Source: a bacterium
GTDB lineage: Bacteria; Myxococcota_A; Bradymonadia; Bradymonadales; Bradymonadaceae
Assembly: GCA_030427705.1 (NCBI GenBank)
Contig: JAUIBR010000005.1
Location: forward strand, 175,585 to 239,584
Direction of reading: 5' to 3'
DNA length: 64,000 nt
Shown here: positions 1-9,721 of the stretch, in pieces
Position numbering within the stretch: the stretch's first letter is position 1
Layout of the letters: the number at the start of each line of letters is the position of its first letter
Program-made: the position numbers and the translations under genes
The notes under the pieces: generated by a model
What the model was told of the DNA's origin: nothing
The model's database searches: none
What the model saw: the letters and a program-made list of their open reading frames with translations, nothing else

Positions 1-1452
1 TGGCAAGATATAGAGTGATTCAAACAACGACACCAACAACACGATGATGACCACCGCTGGCATCGGCCACCAATATTTGCCGGTCGTCCCGGGAATGAAA
101 AGCAGCGGGATGAACGCGACAATATTGGTCAAAATGCTGAAGGTCACAGGTCGCGCCATCTCTTGCGCACCAATGATTGCAGCGTCCAACGGGTCTCCGC
201 CCTTCTCCTGCAAATCATAGATGTTCTCGCCGACGACGATTGCGTCATCGACGACGATGCCTAGCACAACAAGGAAGCCGAACATGGAAATCATGTTGAT
301 GCTAACGTCGAACCACGGGAGGAAGATGATGCCTCCCACAAACGACACTGACATCCCCATCATCACCCAAAATGCGAGCCGCAATTCCAGGAACAACGCC
401 AGCAAGAAGAGCACGATAAACACGGCCATCGCCGCATTTTCGAGCAAGAGGTCAAGTCGGTCTTCGTAGTCATCGGCGGCCGACGAATCGATCCGCACTT
501 TCACCCCTTCAGGCAGGTTTGCCTCGAACGCTGCAATCTCGGCCTGTACCGCCTCTGATATCTCCAGCGGGGACTGGTCGCCCACCCGCGAGATCGAGAT
601 CTGAACGGATGGTGTCTGGTTGAACTGAGAGTGGAAACCGCGCTCTTCAAAGCCGTCGGTGACAGTGGCAATATCTCCCAAAGTCACCGCCTCACCTGAT
701 TCCGCCGTAACGACCGGGATGTTGGCGAACTGATCGGCCCATTGTTTGCGCTCTTGAAGGCGCAACAAGATGATGCCCGAGTTCGTCTGCACATCACCTG
801 CCGGAACATCTTGGCTAGACTCCTCGATCATCTTTGCAACATCACCCAGGGTCAGCTCGTGTTCCCGCAGCTTGTGCATCGGAATCTCGACATGCGTGAC
901 GTATTCGAGCGCACGACCGAGCTCAATTTGGGTGATGGCAGGGTTGCTGAGTAACTGGTCGCGCAACTGCTCTGCTAATACGCGCAAAGTCCACGGGTCG
1001 ACGTGGCCATAAACCACAACGGCCATCACCCGCCGCTGCCGGGCTTGCAATCGAACTTCGGGTTGCTCCACCTCGTCAGGGAACGTCCGAATCCGGCTCA
1101 CCGCTTGGTCGATATCCTGAAATGCAACCGTCCGGTCCGCACCCGCCACCAACTCAATCGAGACCGACCCGGAACCCTCGCGGGCCGTCGACGTGATTTC
1201 CTTAACCCCGTTCACACCACGAACAGCGTCCTCGATCGGCAGGATGATGCCAGATTCAACTTCGGTCGGAGCCGCCCCTGGATACGAGACAGACACCTGG
1301 ACGATGTCGAGCTCATACTCGGGCTCGACTTCCTTTTGAATGAAGGTTGTCGTCCAGAACCCGCCTGCAAAGAGCAGGATCATGATGAGGTTGGAAGCGA
1401 CAGGATTTCCCGCCATCCAGGCGATCACGCCGTTGTGGGCGAGTTTACTCAT
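1..1452 (-). CDS. RND-family efflux permease, N-terminal part (runs off the left edge)
   Basis: Inner-membrane pump of the AcrB/CusA/MdtB-type RND superfamily, which drives proton-coupled export of drugs, metals or lipids. About 484 residues are present and the frame stays open to the window edge, so the C-terminal half lies outside. The translation starts with a short cytoplasmic stretch and a first membrane helix (about 12-30), then a porter-domain stretch with the usual post-helix region ([10 protein letters not shown]), and ends in a run of membrane helices from about residue 340 ([20 protein letters not shown], then [20 protein letters not shown]). The [14 protein letters not shown] motif is the RND signature in TM4. 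The ATG at 1452 overlaps the stop of the upstream membrane fusion gene by 8 bases, so the two are translationally coupled. Substrate unknown; assignment to the family is secure. Confidence 0.93.
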   Translation of the reverse strand, partial: MSKLAHNGVIAWMAGNPVASNLIMILLFAGGFWTTTFIQKEVEPEYELDIVQVSVSYPGAAPTEVESGIILPIEDAVRGVNGVKEITSTAREGSGSVSIELVAGADRTVAFQDIDQAVSRIRTFPDEVEQPEVRLQARQRRVMAVVVYGHVDPWTLRVLAEQLRDQLLSNPAITQIELGRALEYVTHVEIPMHKLREHELTLGDVAKMIEESSQDVPAGDVQTNSGIILLRLQERKQWADQFANIPVVTAESGEAVTLGDIATVTDGFEERGFHSQFNQTPSVQISISRVGDQSPLEISEAVQAEIAAFEANLPEGVKVRIDSSAADDYEDRLDLLLENAAMAVFIVLFLLALFLELRLAFWVMMGMSVSFVGGIIFLPWFDVSINMISMFGFLVVLGIVVDDAIVVGENIYDLQEKGGDPLDAAIIGAQEMARPVTFSILTNIVAFIPLLFIPGTTGKYWWPMPAVVIIVLLVSLFESLYILP

Positions 1453-2677
1453 TGTCGCCTTTGCGAAGTCTCAGCTCAGCGCCCGGGACGACCGTCGCGA
1501 GATTTGTCGTCACAACCAAATCGCCGTCCTCCAACCCGTCGCTGATATAGGCGTACTTGGCGTCCTGAAAGACAACTTCAACTGGCACAATCTTGAGCTT
1601 CCCATCGGACTTAACCCAGACGTTGTTCTTGGCCCGCACATGCTCACGATTTAGGCGCACGACGTTCGTCATCTGTCGACCGGGAATCGTGACCTCCAAG
1701 AATTCGCCGACGGTCAGCGGTGGAAGAGATTCGTTTTCGGGATTTCTGCTCAGCGGGTCATCTACGGTCGCAATCAGGCGCGCCATGCGCGTCGTTCGGT
1801 CCAGTGCACCAATCGAGCTGGTCAGCTTCCCGTCGCGACTCGTCCCCTTTGCCCACGCCGTTCGGTTAAGAAATGTGACTGTCTCGCCTTCTTCGTTGTC
1901 TCGAGGCACCTCGATCCATTTTCGCTTGGCGAGCGGAACCTCGACCTGAACCCAATATTGGGACACCCCCACGAGCTGTCCGAGCGGGTCGTTGGTCGAT
2001 ACTTGGGAGCCGACGTTGACGTGCCTGTCGATGATATGTGCATCAAACGGGGCCCGAATGGTCGTGCGCTCTAGATCCACTTTGGCCTGTTCGACCAACG
2101 CCTTTGCGGCTTCGACACGTTTCTCAGCCGCTTGAATCTGTGGCTTTCGTAGGACAAGCGCTTTGTCCTCTTCAGACAATGGTTCTTCGACAAAGGAAGC
2201 TTCTTTCTTCGCGATGCGCTGACGACCTTTCTCCTGTGTCAGCTCAGACATCGCGTCACTCAACTCTCCTTCACGCTGAGCGACCATGAACTTGAAGTCT
2301 GCTGTCTCTAACCGGACTAGCCGCTCTCCCTTCTTTACGAATCCGCCTGGGGCGAAGGCTTCAGATACCCATATAACACGACCCGAAACTTGCGGCCGCA
2401 ATTGCACGTCTTGTTCCGGCACAACCGTACCCGTCGCCACGATTTCGGGGGCATAGTCGCCGCGCTTTGCCTCGACCACGTCCACTAACATTGCCGACTT
2501 CTTGGTCGCGCCCTCTTTTTGTGCGGTGGGTTCCGTCGAAAACGTGATCGCAGTCACGCCACCAGCGATTGCCAGTAGAACGACCGCGCCAACGACAGAA
2601 ACCAACCATCCCGCGGACTTCGAAGCGGATGTACCTTCCGGCTCGGCTTCAATGTTGATGTCGTCTCTGTCGCTCAT
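1445..2677 (-). CDS. RND efflux periplasmic adaptor (HlyD/AcrA-type membrane fusion protein)
   Basis: Periplasmic adaptor that links an RND pump to an outer-membrane channel. At 410 residues it is the usual size. A single membrane anchor lies at about residues 24-46. It is followed by a lipoyl half ([20 protein letters not shown]), a Lys/Glu-rich coiled-coil hairpin (about 130-205), the second lipoyl half ([20 protein letters not shown]) and a beta-barrel and membrane-proximal C-terminal region. It precedes the RND permease in transcription order and overlaps it by 8 bases, which is the standard adaptor-pump operon arrangement. No outer-membrane TolC-like gene is visible here; it may lie beyond the left edge or elsewhere. 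Confidence 0.92.
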   Translation of the reverse strand: MSDRDDINIEAEPEGTSASKSAGWLVSVVGAVVLLAIAGGVTAITFSTEPTAQKEGATKKSAMLVDVVEAKRGDYAPEIVATGTVVPEQDVQLRPQVSGRVIWVSEAFAPGGFVKKGERLVRLETADFKFMVAQREGELSDAMSELTQEKGRQRIAKKEASFVEEPLSEEDKALVLRKPQIQAAEKRVEAAKALVEQAKVDLERTTIRAPFDAHIIDRHVNVGSQVSTNDPLGQLVGVSQYWVQVEVPLAKRKWIEVPRDNEEGETVTFLNRTAWAKGTSRDGKLTSSIGALDRTTRMARLIATVDDPLSRNPENESLPPLTVGEFLEVTIPGRQMTNVVRLNREHVRAKNNVWVKSDGKLKIVPVEVVFQDAKYAYISDGLEDGDLVVTTNLATVVPGAELRLRKGDNE

Positions 2678-2784
2678 TTAGTCTCCAACGGCGCTTGGAT
2701 GCAGCAATCCTCGCTTGGGATTCGAAATCGTGGCTCGATCAGAATTTGAGCCAATATAGCGGCTTCACCACTGGGATCCAGCGG

Positions 2785-4188
2785 TCATGCGCTGAGTTTC
2801 GTCTCGGGTCGAAGCATCCCGGGGTCTTCGGCATCACGGCCCAGACAATGTCGCAACGCCTCCTCTAGTGTCTCGGCGCGGAACCGAAACCCATGGTCCC
2901 GCAGACGTTTCGGACGCACGCCGGTACTTGCAAGCACAGTAGCTTTGCCCATTTCTCCGAACATCGTTTTGATGGCAAATGCTGGTGTTGGGATTAGCGC
3001 TGGTCTGTGAACAACTTCCGCGAGAACTCGGGCGAACGTCTCCTGACGAACGGGTTCTGTCCCGACAAAGTTGTATGCGCCCTCCATCGTTTCGTCTTGG
3101 ACCGCGGTTGCAAAGGCAGTGATGACGTCATCAATGCCGACCCAACTCATCAATTGGTCACCACTCCCCACAGGACCGCCTGCCCCGCCCAAGAAGACTG
3201 GCAGTAGCTTTCGCAGTGCACCTCCGCGAGGGTCAAGGACCACGCCAATGCGTCCGATGACAACACGACAGTAGTCAGACGCTTTGGCCGCTTCGGCTTC
3301 CCATTCCTTGCATACCTGCGCGAGGAAATCGTCACCAGGATCTGCCGTCTCATCGACGACGCTTGCGCCGGTGTCGCCGTAGAAACCCACCGCGCTGGCG
3401 CAAATGAACGCTTCCGGTTTGGACTCTGATTGGCGAATCGCATCAACGATCGCCGCAGTCCCTTTGGTCCTGCTCTCGAGAATTCGTCGCTTCGACTCCG
3501 TCGTCCAACGCTGCGCCACAGACTCGCCGGCCAGATGGATGACTGCGTCCAGCTCCTCCATCCGGTCGACGTCAACAACACCGTCCGTCGACCATCGAAT
3601 CTCGTCGTCCGCTGGTTGGTCTTTCTTTCGAACGAAGCGAACCACGCGATGACCACCAGTTGTAAGCAACGCACAGAGCTGCTTGCCGATTAGTCCAGAC
3701 GCCCCGGTCACGCCAATCGTCTTGCGCTCACCGCCAAGCGAGGAATGGAACTCGAGGTCAGCCAACGTCGTCCGATGTCGATAAGTGAACATGCGCTCGA
3801 TGTCATCCATGACGGACCCACCGGCGACGGCTTCGCCCAGGGCTCCTGCGGGAAGAGCAAACTCGATATCGTCGACCAGGCGACTACGATTCGGTCCCAA
3901 ATCGTCAAACCGGTGGGTGTGCCGCCATTCTGAAAACGGACCCTTCTCTTGGACGTCCGTGAACGATTCTCCATCCACGACGTCGACATGGTCCGCAACC
4001 CATCGAATCCACACCCCACCTTTTTTGACATCGAAGATGCGCTTGGCACCGTTCGCTACTGGGTCCGCACGAATTTCACGGACGTCATCCCAGGGTGCGA
4101 CCAGACGGTCAAACGCACCATCGCGCATATGCCAGTCGTGGAGCTCTCGCGAGCTAACCGGTACTTCGAGTGTCTTGTAGAACTTCAT
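2785..4188 (-). CDS. TIGR01777-type SDR epimerase with N-terminal SRPBCC-like domain
   Basis: NAD(P)-dependent epimerase-like protein of the YfcH/TIGR01777 family (extended SDR with a C-terminal DUF1731 segment). Residues about 1-150 form a cyclase/dehydrase-like SRPBCC domain (MKFYKTLEVPVSSRELHDWH). A Rossmann motif GVTGASGLIGKQL follows at about 157, and the family C-terminal region (ALIPTPAFAIKTMFGEMG, then RPKRLRDHGFRFR) closes the protein. The start is placed at the ATG at 4188 because AGAGGGA lies just upstream and the longer reading adds 20 uncharacteristic residues. The substrate of this family is unknown. The fusion with an SRPBCC domain is a known architecture in proteobacteria. It stands alone between the efflux operon and a lipoprotein gene. 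Confidence 0.88.
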   Translation of the reverse strand: MKFYKTLEVPVSSRELHDWHMRDGAFDRLVAPWDDVREIRADPVANGAKRIFDVKKGGVWIRWVADHVDVVDGESFTDVQEKGPFSEWRHTHRFDDLGPNRSRLVDDIEFALPAGALGEAVAGGSVMDDIERMFTYRHRTTLADLEFHSSLGGERKTIGVTGASGLIGKQLCALLTTGGHRVVRFVRKKDQPADDEIRWSTDGVVDVDRMEELDAVIHLAGESVAQRWTTESKRRILESRTKGTAAIVDAIRQSESKPEAFICASAVGFYGDTGASVVDETADPGDDFLAQVCKEWEAEAAKASDYCRVVIGRIGVVLDPRGGALRKLLPVFLGGAGGPVGSGDQLMSWVGIDDVITAFATAVQDETMEGAYNFVGTEPVRQETFARVLAEVVHRPALIPTPAFAIKTMFGEMGKATVLASTGVRPKRLRDHGFRFRAETLEEALRHCLGRDAEDPGMLRPETKLSA

Positions 4189-4251
4189 GGCATCCCTCTT
4201 TTGCTTTCGAGGCTTAGATGCGTCTGCTCCACCAAATTTACAGATCAATCG

Positions 4252-6492
4252 TTATTCGAACTGTTTGGACTGGGCTTCAGCCCGTTCCCACATTCGAATA
4301 TAGGCCTCGGCCGACTTGAAGATGATGTCGAGATCTTCGTCCGAGACACCCGTGCGGCGAGCATCTTCAATCAATTCTGGGACGAGTCCGATGTGGATCA
4401 TGCCCTCGGTATTGAAGTCGACCACGCGCTCGCCCATGGTCGGTTCCTCGAAGGTTACGTCGCCAGCGAAGGAGGTAAACGGGTACGCAACCGGGTCTTG
4501 TTGCTCGATCGTACAATTGGCGTCATCGCCAAAACGTGGGCGCGGGACGCCTGCGAGTCCGTTCAGGTCGAACCCAAACGCCTCAGCTTCAAATCCACCT
4601 GCAGCAGCAATCATGTCTCGGCGGTCTCGGAATCGCTGTGCCATAGACCCAGGATTCGCAGGGTCGGCACACCGCTGGAATCCAGATTTTGAAATGCCGC
4701 CAAGGTCGAATAGCTTTCCGTCGTTATCACGACCGTGTGTACCTGCGGCCGGGTAATCCACCTCTTCCAGCATTGCAAAAGCGTCGATGTACGAACGCCG
4801 CGGCAGATGGTCGATCTCTGGGATCATTCCGCGCTTCATGATGCCGGTGAACAGAGTGCGACCGGCGTCCGTAAGCGTTCCCTTCTGACACCAATCCCCC
4901 TCAAGCGGTGGCTGCCGAATCCGAGAAACGTAGGGCAGCAGATCAACTACGGGTTCGTCGGAAATCTCCACGCGCTCGTTTGGTGGGGGTGAAAGGTACA
5001 TGTCCCTCGGTTCGTTTAGCCCACCGAAAGTGACCGGCCCCTTATCAAAAGAACTCTCAATGTCCGGGCAATCCTGCACGAAATTCGACCAGTGCGAGGT
5101 CGTCACGAAGTTCCCGAGCTCGATGATTCCGCGATGTCCGTCCCCAGGCGTGAAGGCGTTGTCGAACTTGTGATTGGGAAAAAGAACACGAATACCAAGG
5201 TCGTGGTAGAGGTCTAGCTGAGCCTCGATGTACGCCTCGTCGCATTCGGGGTCATCCGCCCGTGGGACGGAATAGCACGAGAACAAGTTTGGCACTTCAA
5301 TGCCGAGCACGATCGCGAGCTTGCCCTCTGCGATGACTTCGCGAGCTTCGGCAGGTGTTTCTACGATCCGAAACCACCCTTTTCCGGGGCCACCGTGCTG
5401 CGCATCAATATAGGATTCCATCTCGCGAATTCGGATGAGCTGCTTATCGATGTTGAACATATCACCGCATTCCCAACGAACCGGCTGATAGCCTGGATTG
5501 GCCATGAGTTGGCAGAACACTTCGTTGGACACAGCGTGCTGCACCATGAGCCTCAAGCCTCCCATCCACGCTCGCTCAAGCCAGCGATAATACTGAGTCT
5601 GATGCGTTTGGCTGTGGTAGGTCGGCCAGCCGGGGTAGTTCGGCCAACCCTCGGTGTCGTGTGCCGGCTCGGGGAGCAAACCTTCCGTTAGTAGATTGAT
5701 GAGGTCGGTCTCGTTCAGGTCATCAATCAACGACGACCCCACAAAGTCCGCGCGGCCATCCGGACCATGGAACGGCTCACACGACCCCATCGCATGTTCG
5801 ACGCCCAGTCGATGGAACGCCTGACCGTGGAAGATGCCGCCCCCACCAAAACCTGTGCTGGAAAGAATGTGGCTGTGCGTATCTGCGAAACCGAACAGAG
5901 TGCCATCGTCGTAGGTACGTCGCTCAACCATGCCTGTTGCGCTCAACGCCATCTCGGGATGTTGGGTGCAACCCTCTGCCTCGACTAGCTCAAGCGCGTC
6001 GGCGTCGTCGGCCATTTCGACCAACGAGTTCGTCGTGAAGTAGGCATTATTGCGCCGGTTGTGCAGTTGCCATTGGTTTGATGTCGTCGACGAAAACTCA
6101 AGGTTCCATTCGGCACCCGAAATATAGTTTTCGTCCAGACGATACACATCTGATTCGAGTTGGGTTTCTCGCAAGATTTGCGAATCTTCCGCCGTCAGAT
6201 AACCACGGTCGACGTCGTAAAAGAGATACGTGCCAAGCGCAGAGGCCTTCATGAAGAACTTCTCGGCTGCAGCCTCGTCACCCAACGTATAAGCGTCGTC
6301 GGACGACCTCACAACGAACTGCTCACCGACCTTCAGAGACACGCACTCGTTGGCGTAGAGGTAGATCTGCTCTTCGGGCGGGTGTTCCAACTCAGCGCGC
6401 GTTTGGGAGTCATCATCTGAGCTACATGCGACGACGGATGCGAACGCACAGAAAAGAAAGGCACGCTGAAACGTGGCGATTTGAAACTTCAT
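4252..6492 (-). CDS. Large lipoprotein with amidohydrolase/M19 dipeptidase-like domain
   Basis: A predicted 746-residue exported lipoprotein. The N-terminus has a short positive region, a hydrophobic core and lipobox VVAC followed by SSDDD, an acidic start. After about 190 residues of a beta-rich N-domain comes a metal-hydrolase-like region: FADTHSHILSSTGFGGGG (residues about 200-217), AIVLGIEVPNLFSCY, VLFPNHKFDNAF and GMIPEIDHLPRRSY. This resembles the His-x-His start and later Glu/His ligands of amidohydrolase-fold or membrane-dipeptidase (M19)-type enzymes. The exact family and substrate are not recognised. Likely periplasmic or surface anchored. It is divergent from the FG-GAP protein gene, with a 113-base intergenic region between them. 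Confidence 0.75.
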   Translation of the reverse strand: MKFQIATFQRAFLFCAFASVVACSSDDDSQTRAELEHPPEEQIYLYANECVSLKVGEQFVVRSSDDAYTLGDEAAAEKFFMKASALGTYLFYDVDRGYLTAEDSQILRETQLESDVYRLDENYISGAEWNLEFSSTTSNQWQLHNRRNNAYFTTNSLVEMADDADALELVEAEGCTQHPEMALSATGMVERRTYDDGTLFGFADTHSHILSSTGFGGGGIFHGQAFHRLGVEHAMGSCEPFHGPDGRADFVGSSLIDDLNETDLINLLTEGLLPEPAHDTEGWPNYPGWPTYHSQTHQTQYYRWLERAWMGGLRLMVQHAVSNEVFCQLMANPGYQPVRWECGDMFNIDKQLIRIREMESYIDAQHGGPGKGWFRIVETPAEAREVIAEGKLAIVLGIEVPNLFSCYSVPRADDPECDEAYIEAQLDLYHDLGIRVLFPNHKFDNAFTPGDGHRGIIELGNFVTTSHWSNFVQDCPDIESSFDKGPVTFGGLNEPRDMYLSPPPNERVEISDEPVVDLLPYVSRIRQPPLEGDWCQKGTLTDAGRTLFTGIMKRGMIPEIDHLPRRSYIDAFAMLEEVDYPAAGTHGRDNDGKLFDLGGISKSGFQRCADPANPGSMAQRFRDRRDMIAAAGGFEAEAFGFDLNGLAGVPRPRFGDDANCTIEQQDPVAYPFTSFAGDVTFEEPTMGERVVDFNTEGMIHIGLVPELIEDARRTGVSDEDLDIIFKSAEAYIRMWERAEAQSKQFE

Positions 6493-6605
6493 TGTCCGAT
6501 TGCCCCATGGGATGCTGGCGACTCGTATCTATCTAGCATACGCTATTCTGCGTTCAGAACAATTTGCACGCCGCTTGGACGACGTGAAGATCCGCCGAGA
6601 ATTCG

Positions 6606-8282
6606 ATGCGTAAGTATATTGCCGCCTTTGCCGTGGTGCTCGTTCCAACGAGCGTGAGCGCCCAGATGTTGTGGGACGACGTGACACAATCGACCATTGG
6701 CACGACCGATGGCTGGACCCATCGCGTTGAGTTGGCAGACATCGACGGAGACGGCGACCTAGACATGCTGTTTGCCAACGGCGGGAACTACTCCACGCCG
6801 GGCCAACCGGAACCCAATCAAGCATGGCTGAATGACGGCAACGGCGGATTCGAAGACGTGAGCGCTGAGGTGTTCGGCACGCCGGACCTGACCCGTGTGA
6901 TTAAGGCGCGGGACATCAACGGCGATGGACACGTTGACCTTGTCATCGGCGCAACCTACGGCAACGCTAGCCGGCTGCTACTGGGCGGGGAAGGATTGGC
7001 GTTCACCGATGCTTCAGATCAACTCCCTGGCACCGCAGACAGCCTGGGCGATCTGGAGTTTGGCGACATCGACGGCGACGGCGACTTGGATATTGTCGTC
7101 ATCGACTGGGGTGCAGGCGACGGACTCTCAAACGCTGGCGGCAAAGCAATCATCTGGCAAAACGATGGCAATGCGAACTTCTCGGTCGTATCGCTTCCCG
7201 ATGCGACGATTCGCATGAGTTGGGATATCGAACTCGTCGATATCGACAACGACCTGGACTTGGACATCTTGGTGGCGTCCAAAGTCGGGTTGCAAAACGA
7301 GCTCTTCATTAACCAGGGCGACGGTCGCTTCGAAGTCGCATCCGAGCGACTTCCCCAATTCATCGGCATGGAAGGCTTTGAGGCGATGGATATGAACCGG
7401 GACGGCGACCCGGAAGCGAACAACTATGACTTCGAGCCAATCGACATCGACGGCGACGGATTCCTGGACCTCGTCACCGTAAATGACGGCGACTTGGTCG
7501 ACGCCGCAGACATGTTCCACCGTCGCGAGCACGTCTTCTTAAATGACCAAGAAGGTGGGTTCGTTGATGCTACAGAAGCGCTATGGCCAGCGTCCGAAAA
7601 CATCGGCTGGGACGACAACGCTGCGGTCGTACTCGACTTCGATTCCGACGGCGACGCTGATTTCCTACTCGCATCGCTAAGCGGACCTGACCGACTTTTG
7701 GTCAACAACGATGGGCAGTTTACGTTGCACGGCGACATCATGGCCGCCCCAAATGACACCCCCGGAACACTGGGGATTGCGTTGGGCGACTTGAATGGCG
7801 ATGACCGACTCGACTTGGTTCAAACCCAGGGTGAGATTGCCTTCGACGAGCGAGTGTATCTTGCAACGGACAACCTGGCTCCGGATACAGCGGCACCACA
7901 GGTAGGCGCAGCGCGCATCGACGGCGACACACTGTTGGTCCGAGTTCACGACAACAGAAGCCCACTTCGTTCCCACGACATGCCACGTGTCGTCGCAAAA
8001 TGGGGAGACGACACCGTTGAGCTCGCCTGGTATGGCGAATCCCTCTGGCGTGGCACCGCGCTGGGTAGGTTGGAAGACGCCGAAGTCTGCGGCACCGACC
8101 GCGCAGGCAACGAAGGCTGCGCACTCTTGGCTGAGGCTAATGGGACGAAGTCTGACGAAGTCGACGACGACTCAGCGGCTGCGTCAAATGACTCAGCAGG
8201 ATGCGCAACGGTGCCTGGGTCGGCACCGGTTCCCGCATGGTTGATATTGTTGGGTTTCGTCGCCTTGCGGCGACGACGTTAG
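6606..8282 (+). CDS. Secreted FG-GAP/VCBS repeat protein with MYXO-CTERM-like tail
   Basis: A 558-residue exported protein: signal peptide (cleavage near SVSA-QM), then repeated Asp-rich beta-propeller blades of the FG-GAP/VCBS type, shown by repeated D.DGDGDLD / DINGDGHVD motifs (for example ADIDGDGDLDMLFANGG). These bind calcium and form integrin-like propellers. The C-terminus after about residue 525 has a Cys-containing segment (GCATVPGSAPVPAW), one hydrophobic helix and an RRRR end, which is the MYXO-CTERM sorting pattern of myxobacteria. It is therefore likely surface anchored or processed. Its stop overlaps the stop of the convergent DUF1552 gene by 4 bases. Ligand unknown. Confidence 0.88.
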   Translation: MRKYIAAFAVVLVPTSVSAQMLWDDVTQSTIGTTDGWTHRVELADIDGDGDLDMLFANGGNYSTPGQPEPNQAWLNDGNGGFEDVSAEVFGTPDLTRVIKARDINGDGHVDLVIGATYGNASRLLLGGEGLAFTDASDQLPGTADSLGDLEFGDIDGDGDLDIVVIDWGAGDGLSNAGGKAIIWQNDGNANFSVVSLPDATIRMSWDIELVDIDNDLDLDILVASKVGLQNELFINQGDGRFEVASERLPQFIGMEGFEAMDMNRDGDPEANNYDFEPIDIDGDGFLDLVTVNDGDLVDAADMFHRREHVFLNDQEGGFVDATEALWPASENIGWDDNAAVVLDFDSDGDADFLLASLSGPDRLLVNNDGQFTLHGDIMAAPNDTPGTLGIALGDLNGDDRLDLVQTQGEIAFDERVYLATDNLAPDTAAPQVGAARIDGDTLLVRVHDNRSPLRSHDMPRVVAKWGDDTVELAWYGESLWRGTALGRLEDAEVCGTDRAGNEGCALLAEANGTKSDEVDDDSAAASNDSAGCATVPGSAPVPAWLILLGFVALRRRR

Positions 8283-9721
8283 GTAAGCCGCAGCGGCATC
8301 GGCGCCATATTATTGGCTGACAGACCGAAGCCGTTCGGAAGCTCCAACCCGGCCAAGCGACCAATCTCGGCGAGCAAGTCGGCGGTATGCCAAATGCTCA
8401 GGCCGTCACCGTAGTTCAAACCGCTCTCGACCATGTCGCCGACGCGGGTTTCCCCACCAATGAACACACCATTACGGTTACGTGGATCAACAAGCGGCGC
8501 GTTGATCCAACGTCCTGTCTGCATGTGATTGCTGCCTCCGATTAGGATATGCAGCTTGTTACGCGTGTCGTGGTTTCCAGTGCCAACTTCGCCGGTCAAC
8601 ATGATGACCGTGTTGCTCAGCAGTGAATTGCCATCGATGTCTTCCACGGTTTCCAAGATATTGGCGAACTCGACCATCTTCTCGATGTACCACTCAACCC
8701 AGCCGTCATAGACGGTACGTGCGCGTTCAGGGTCTTCGTGTGCCGATCCATGGTGCGCCACGTTGTGGTGGAAGTCAGATCCCCAGGGGTTACCCGTCTG
8801 GAGATTACCCGCAGCATCGCGCCACTGGTAATCTTCCGTTCCTTCACCAAAACCAAGGACCGCCACACGGTGCGTGTCCGCTTGGAAAACCAACCGAACC
8901 ATGTCGAAGTAATAGTCGACCATGGCTTCAAACGCCGGACTCGGCGTCGGACGGTCAGGAATCTGGTCTTCCGTCAACGTGACAGACGCACGTCTTTGCA
9001 GACGTTCACCCAAATCCGTGAACGCTTGAACATATTGTTCAAGCTTCGAGCGCTCCGTCCCGCCGATCTCAGCGAGCATGCGGTCCGTATCCCGTCGCAT
9101 GAAGTCAAAGAACTGCTGACGAATGGCATTGCGACCAGGTTGTGGTGGCGCGGATGCGTCACGAATCGGGCCGATAATGGCGTCGTATGCAGCCTCTGGC
9201 TCCCAGAACGAGTCCAAGACGTTCGCATTATTGTCGAAACAAATCGGGTTAGACCGACGTCCCCACGAGCGGTAGTTCGCGCTCACGCGCAGGACCTGGC
9301 TGTTGTGATGCTGCGCAATCACATGGTCAAGCGATGGGCCGACAGGCTCTGGGAAGTGAACTCCGAGCTGATCGGACCCGTGCTCTTCCCAGCACGTTGC
9401 TCCCGTGAAGATGTCTGAGTACGAGACATCGTGAGCGTTACCCCACAACGTACCTCGCACACCGTCCACGAAGGTGCAGTGCTGTTTGATCGCGTCCAAT
9501 CCCGTCAGCGGTGCCGGGATGGTGAAGTTTGTCTCGGTGCCGGTAAAGGCACGTCCAAGGGCAAGGTCGCGTCCCCAACCATGCGTCAGAGGCACTAACA
9601 TGACGCGAAGCGGAGCCTGAGTCTCTTGTCCGAGCGCAACCCGAGAGCTTAGTAGCGAAGCGGCGAGCCCTGTGGAGGCCACGCCTTTGATGAACGTTCG
9701 TCTATCAATTCCACGTTTCAC
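8279..9721 (-). CDS. DUF1552 family protein with Tat signal
   Basis: Secreted DUF1552 protein of 480 residues; the function of the family is not established. The N-terminus is a twin-arginine signal (DRRTFIKGVASTGLAASLLS), so it is exported folded. Internal features include DGVRGTLWGNAHDVSYSDIF, a FGEGTEDYQW stretch, DFHHNVAHHG and MLTGEVGTGNHDTRNKL, fitting the alkaline-phosphatase/sulfatase-like fold suggested for DUF1552. It begins with GTG immediately after the stop of the upstream DUF1592-type gene with no gap, and its GGAG ribosome site lies inside that gene, so translation is coupled. The pair DUF1592-DUF1552 is frequent in Myxococcota and Planctomycetes. Confidence 0.9.
   Translation of the reverse strand: MKRGIDRRTFIKGVASTGLAASLLSSRVALGQETQAPLRVMLVPLTHGWGRDLALGRAFTGTETNFTIPAPLTGLDAIKQHCTFVDGVRGTLWGNAHDVSYSDIFTGATCWEEHGSDQLGVHFPEPVGPSLDHVIAQHHNSQVLRVSANYRSWGRRSNPICFDNNANVLDSFWEPEAAYDAIIGPIRDASAPPQPGRNAIRQQFFDFMRRDTDRMLAEIGGTERSKLEQYVQAFTDLGERLQRRASVTLTEDQIPDRPTPSPAFEAMVDYYFDMVRLVFQADTHRVAVLGFGEGTEDYQWRDAAGNLQTGNPWGSDFHHNVAHHGSAHEDPERARTVYDGWVEWYIEKMVEFANILETVEDIDGNSLLSNTVIMLTGEVGTGNHDTRNKLHILIGGSNHMQTGRWINAPLVDPRNRNGVFIGGETRVGDMVESGLNYGDGLSIWHTADLLAEIGRLAGLELPNGFGLSANNMAPMPLRLT

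Noticed and set aside
1003..1654. Plus-strand frames opposite the RND permease start
   Set aside because: Shadows of the permease and adaptor genes, which have the RND signature and overlapping start/stop.
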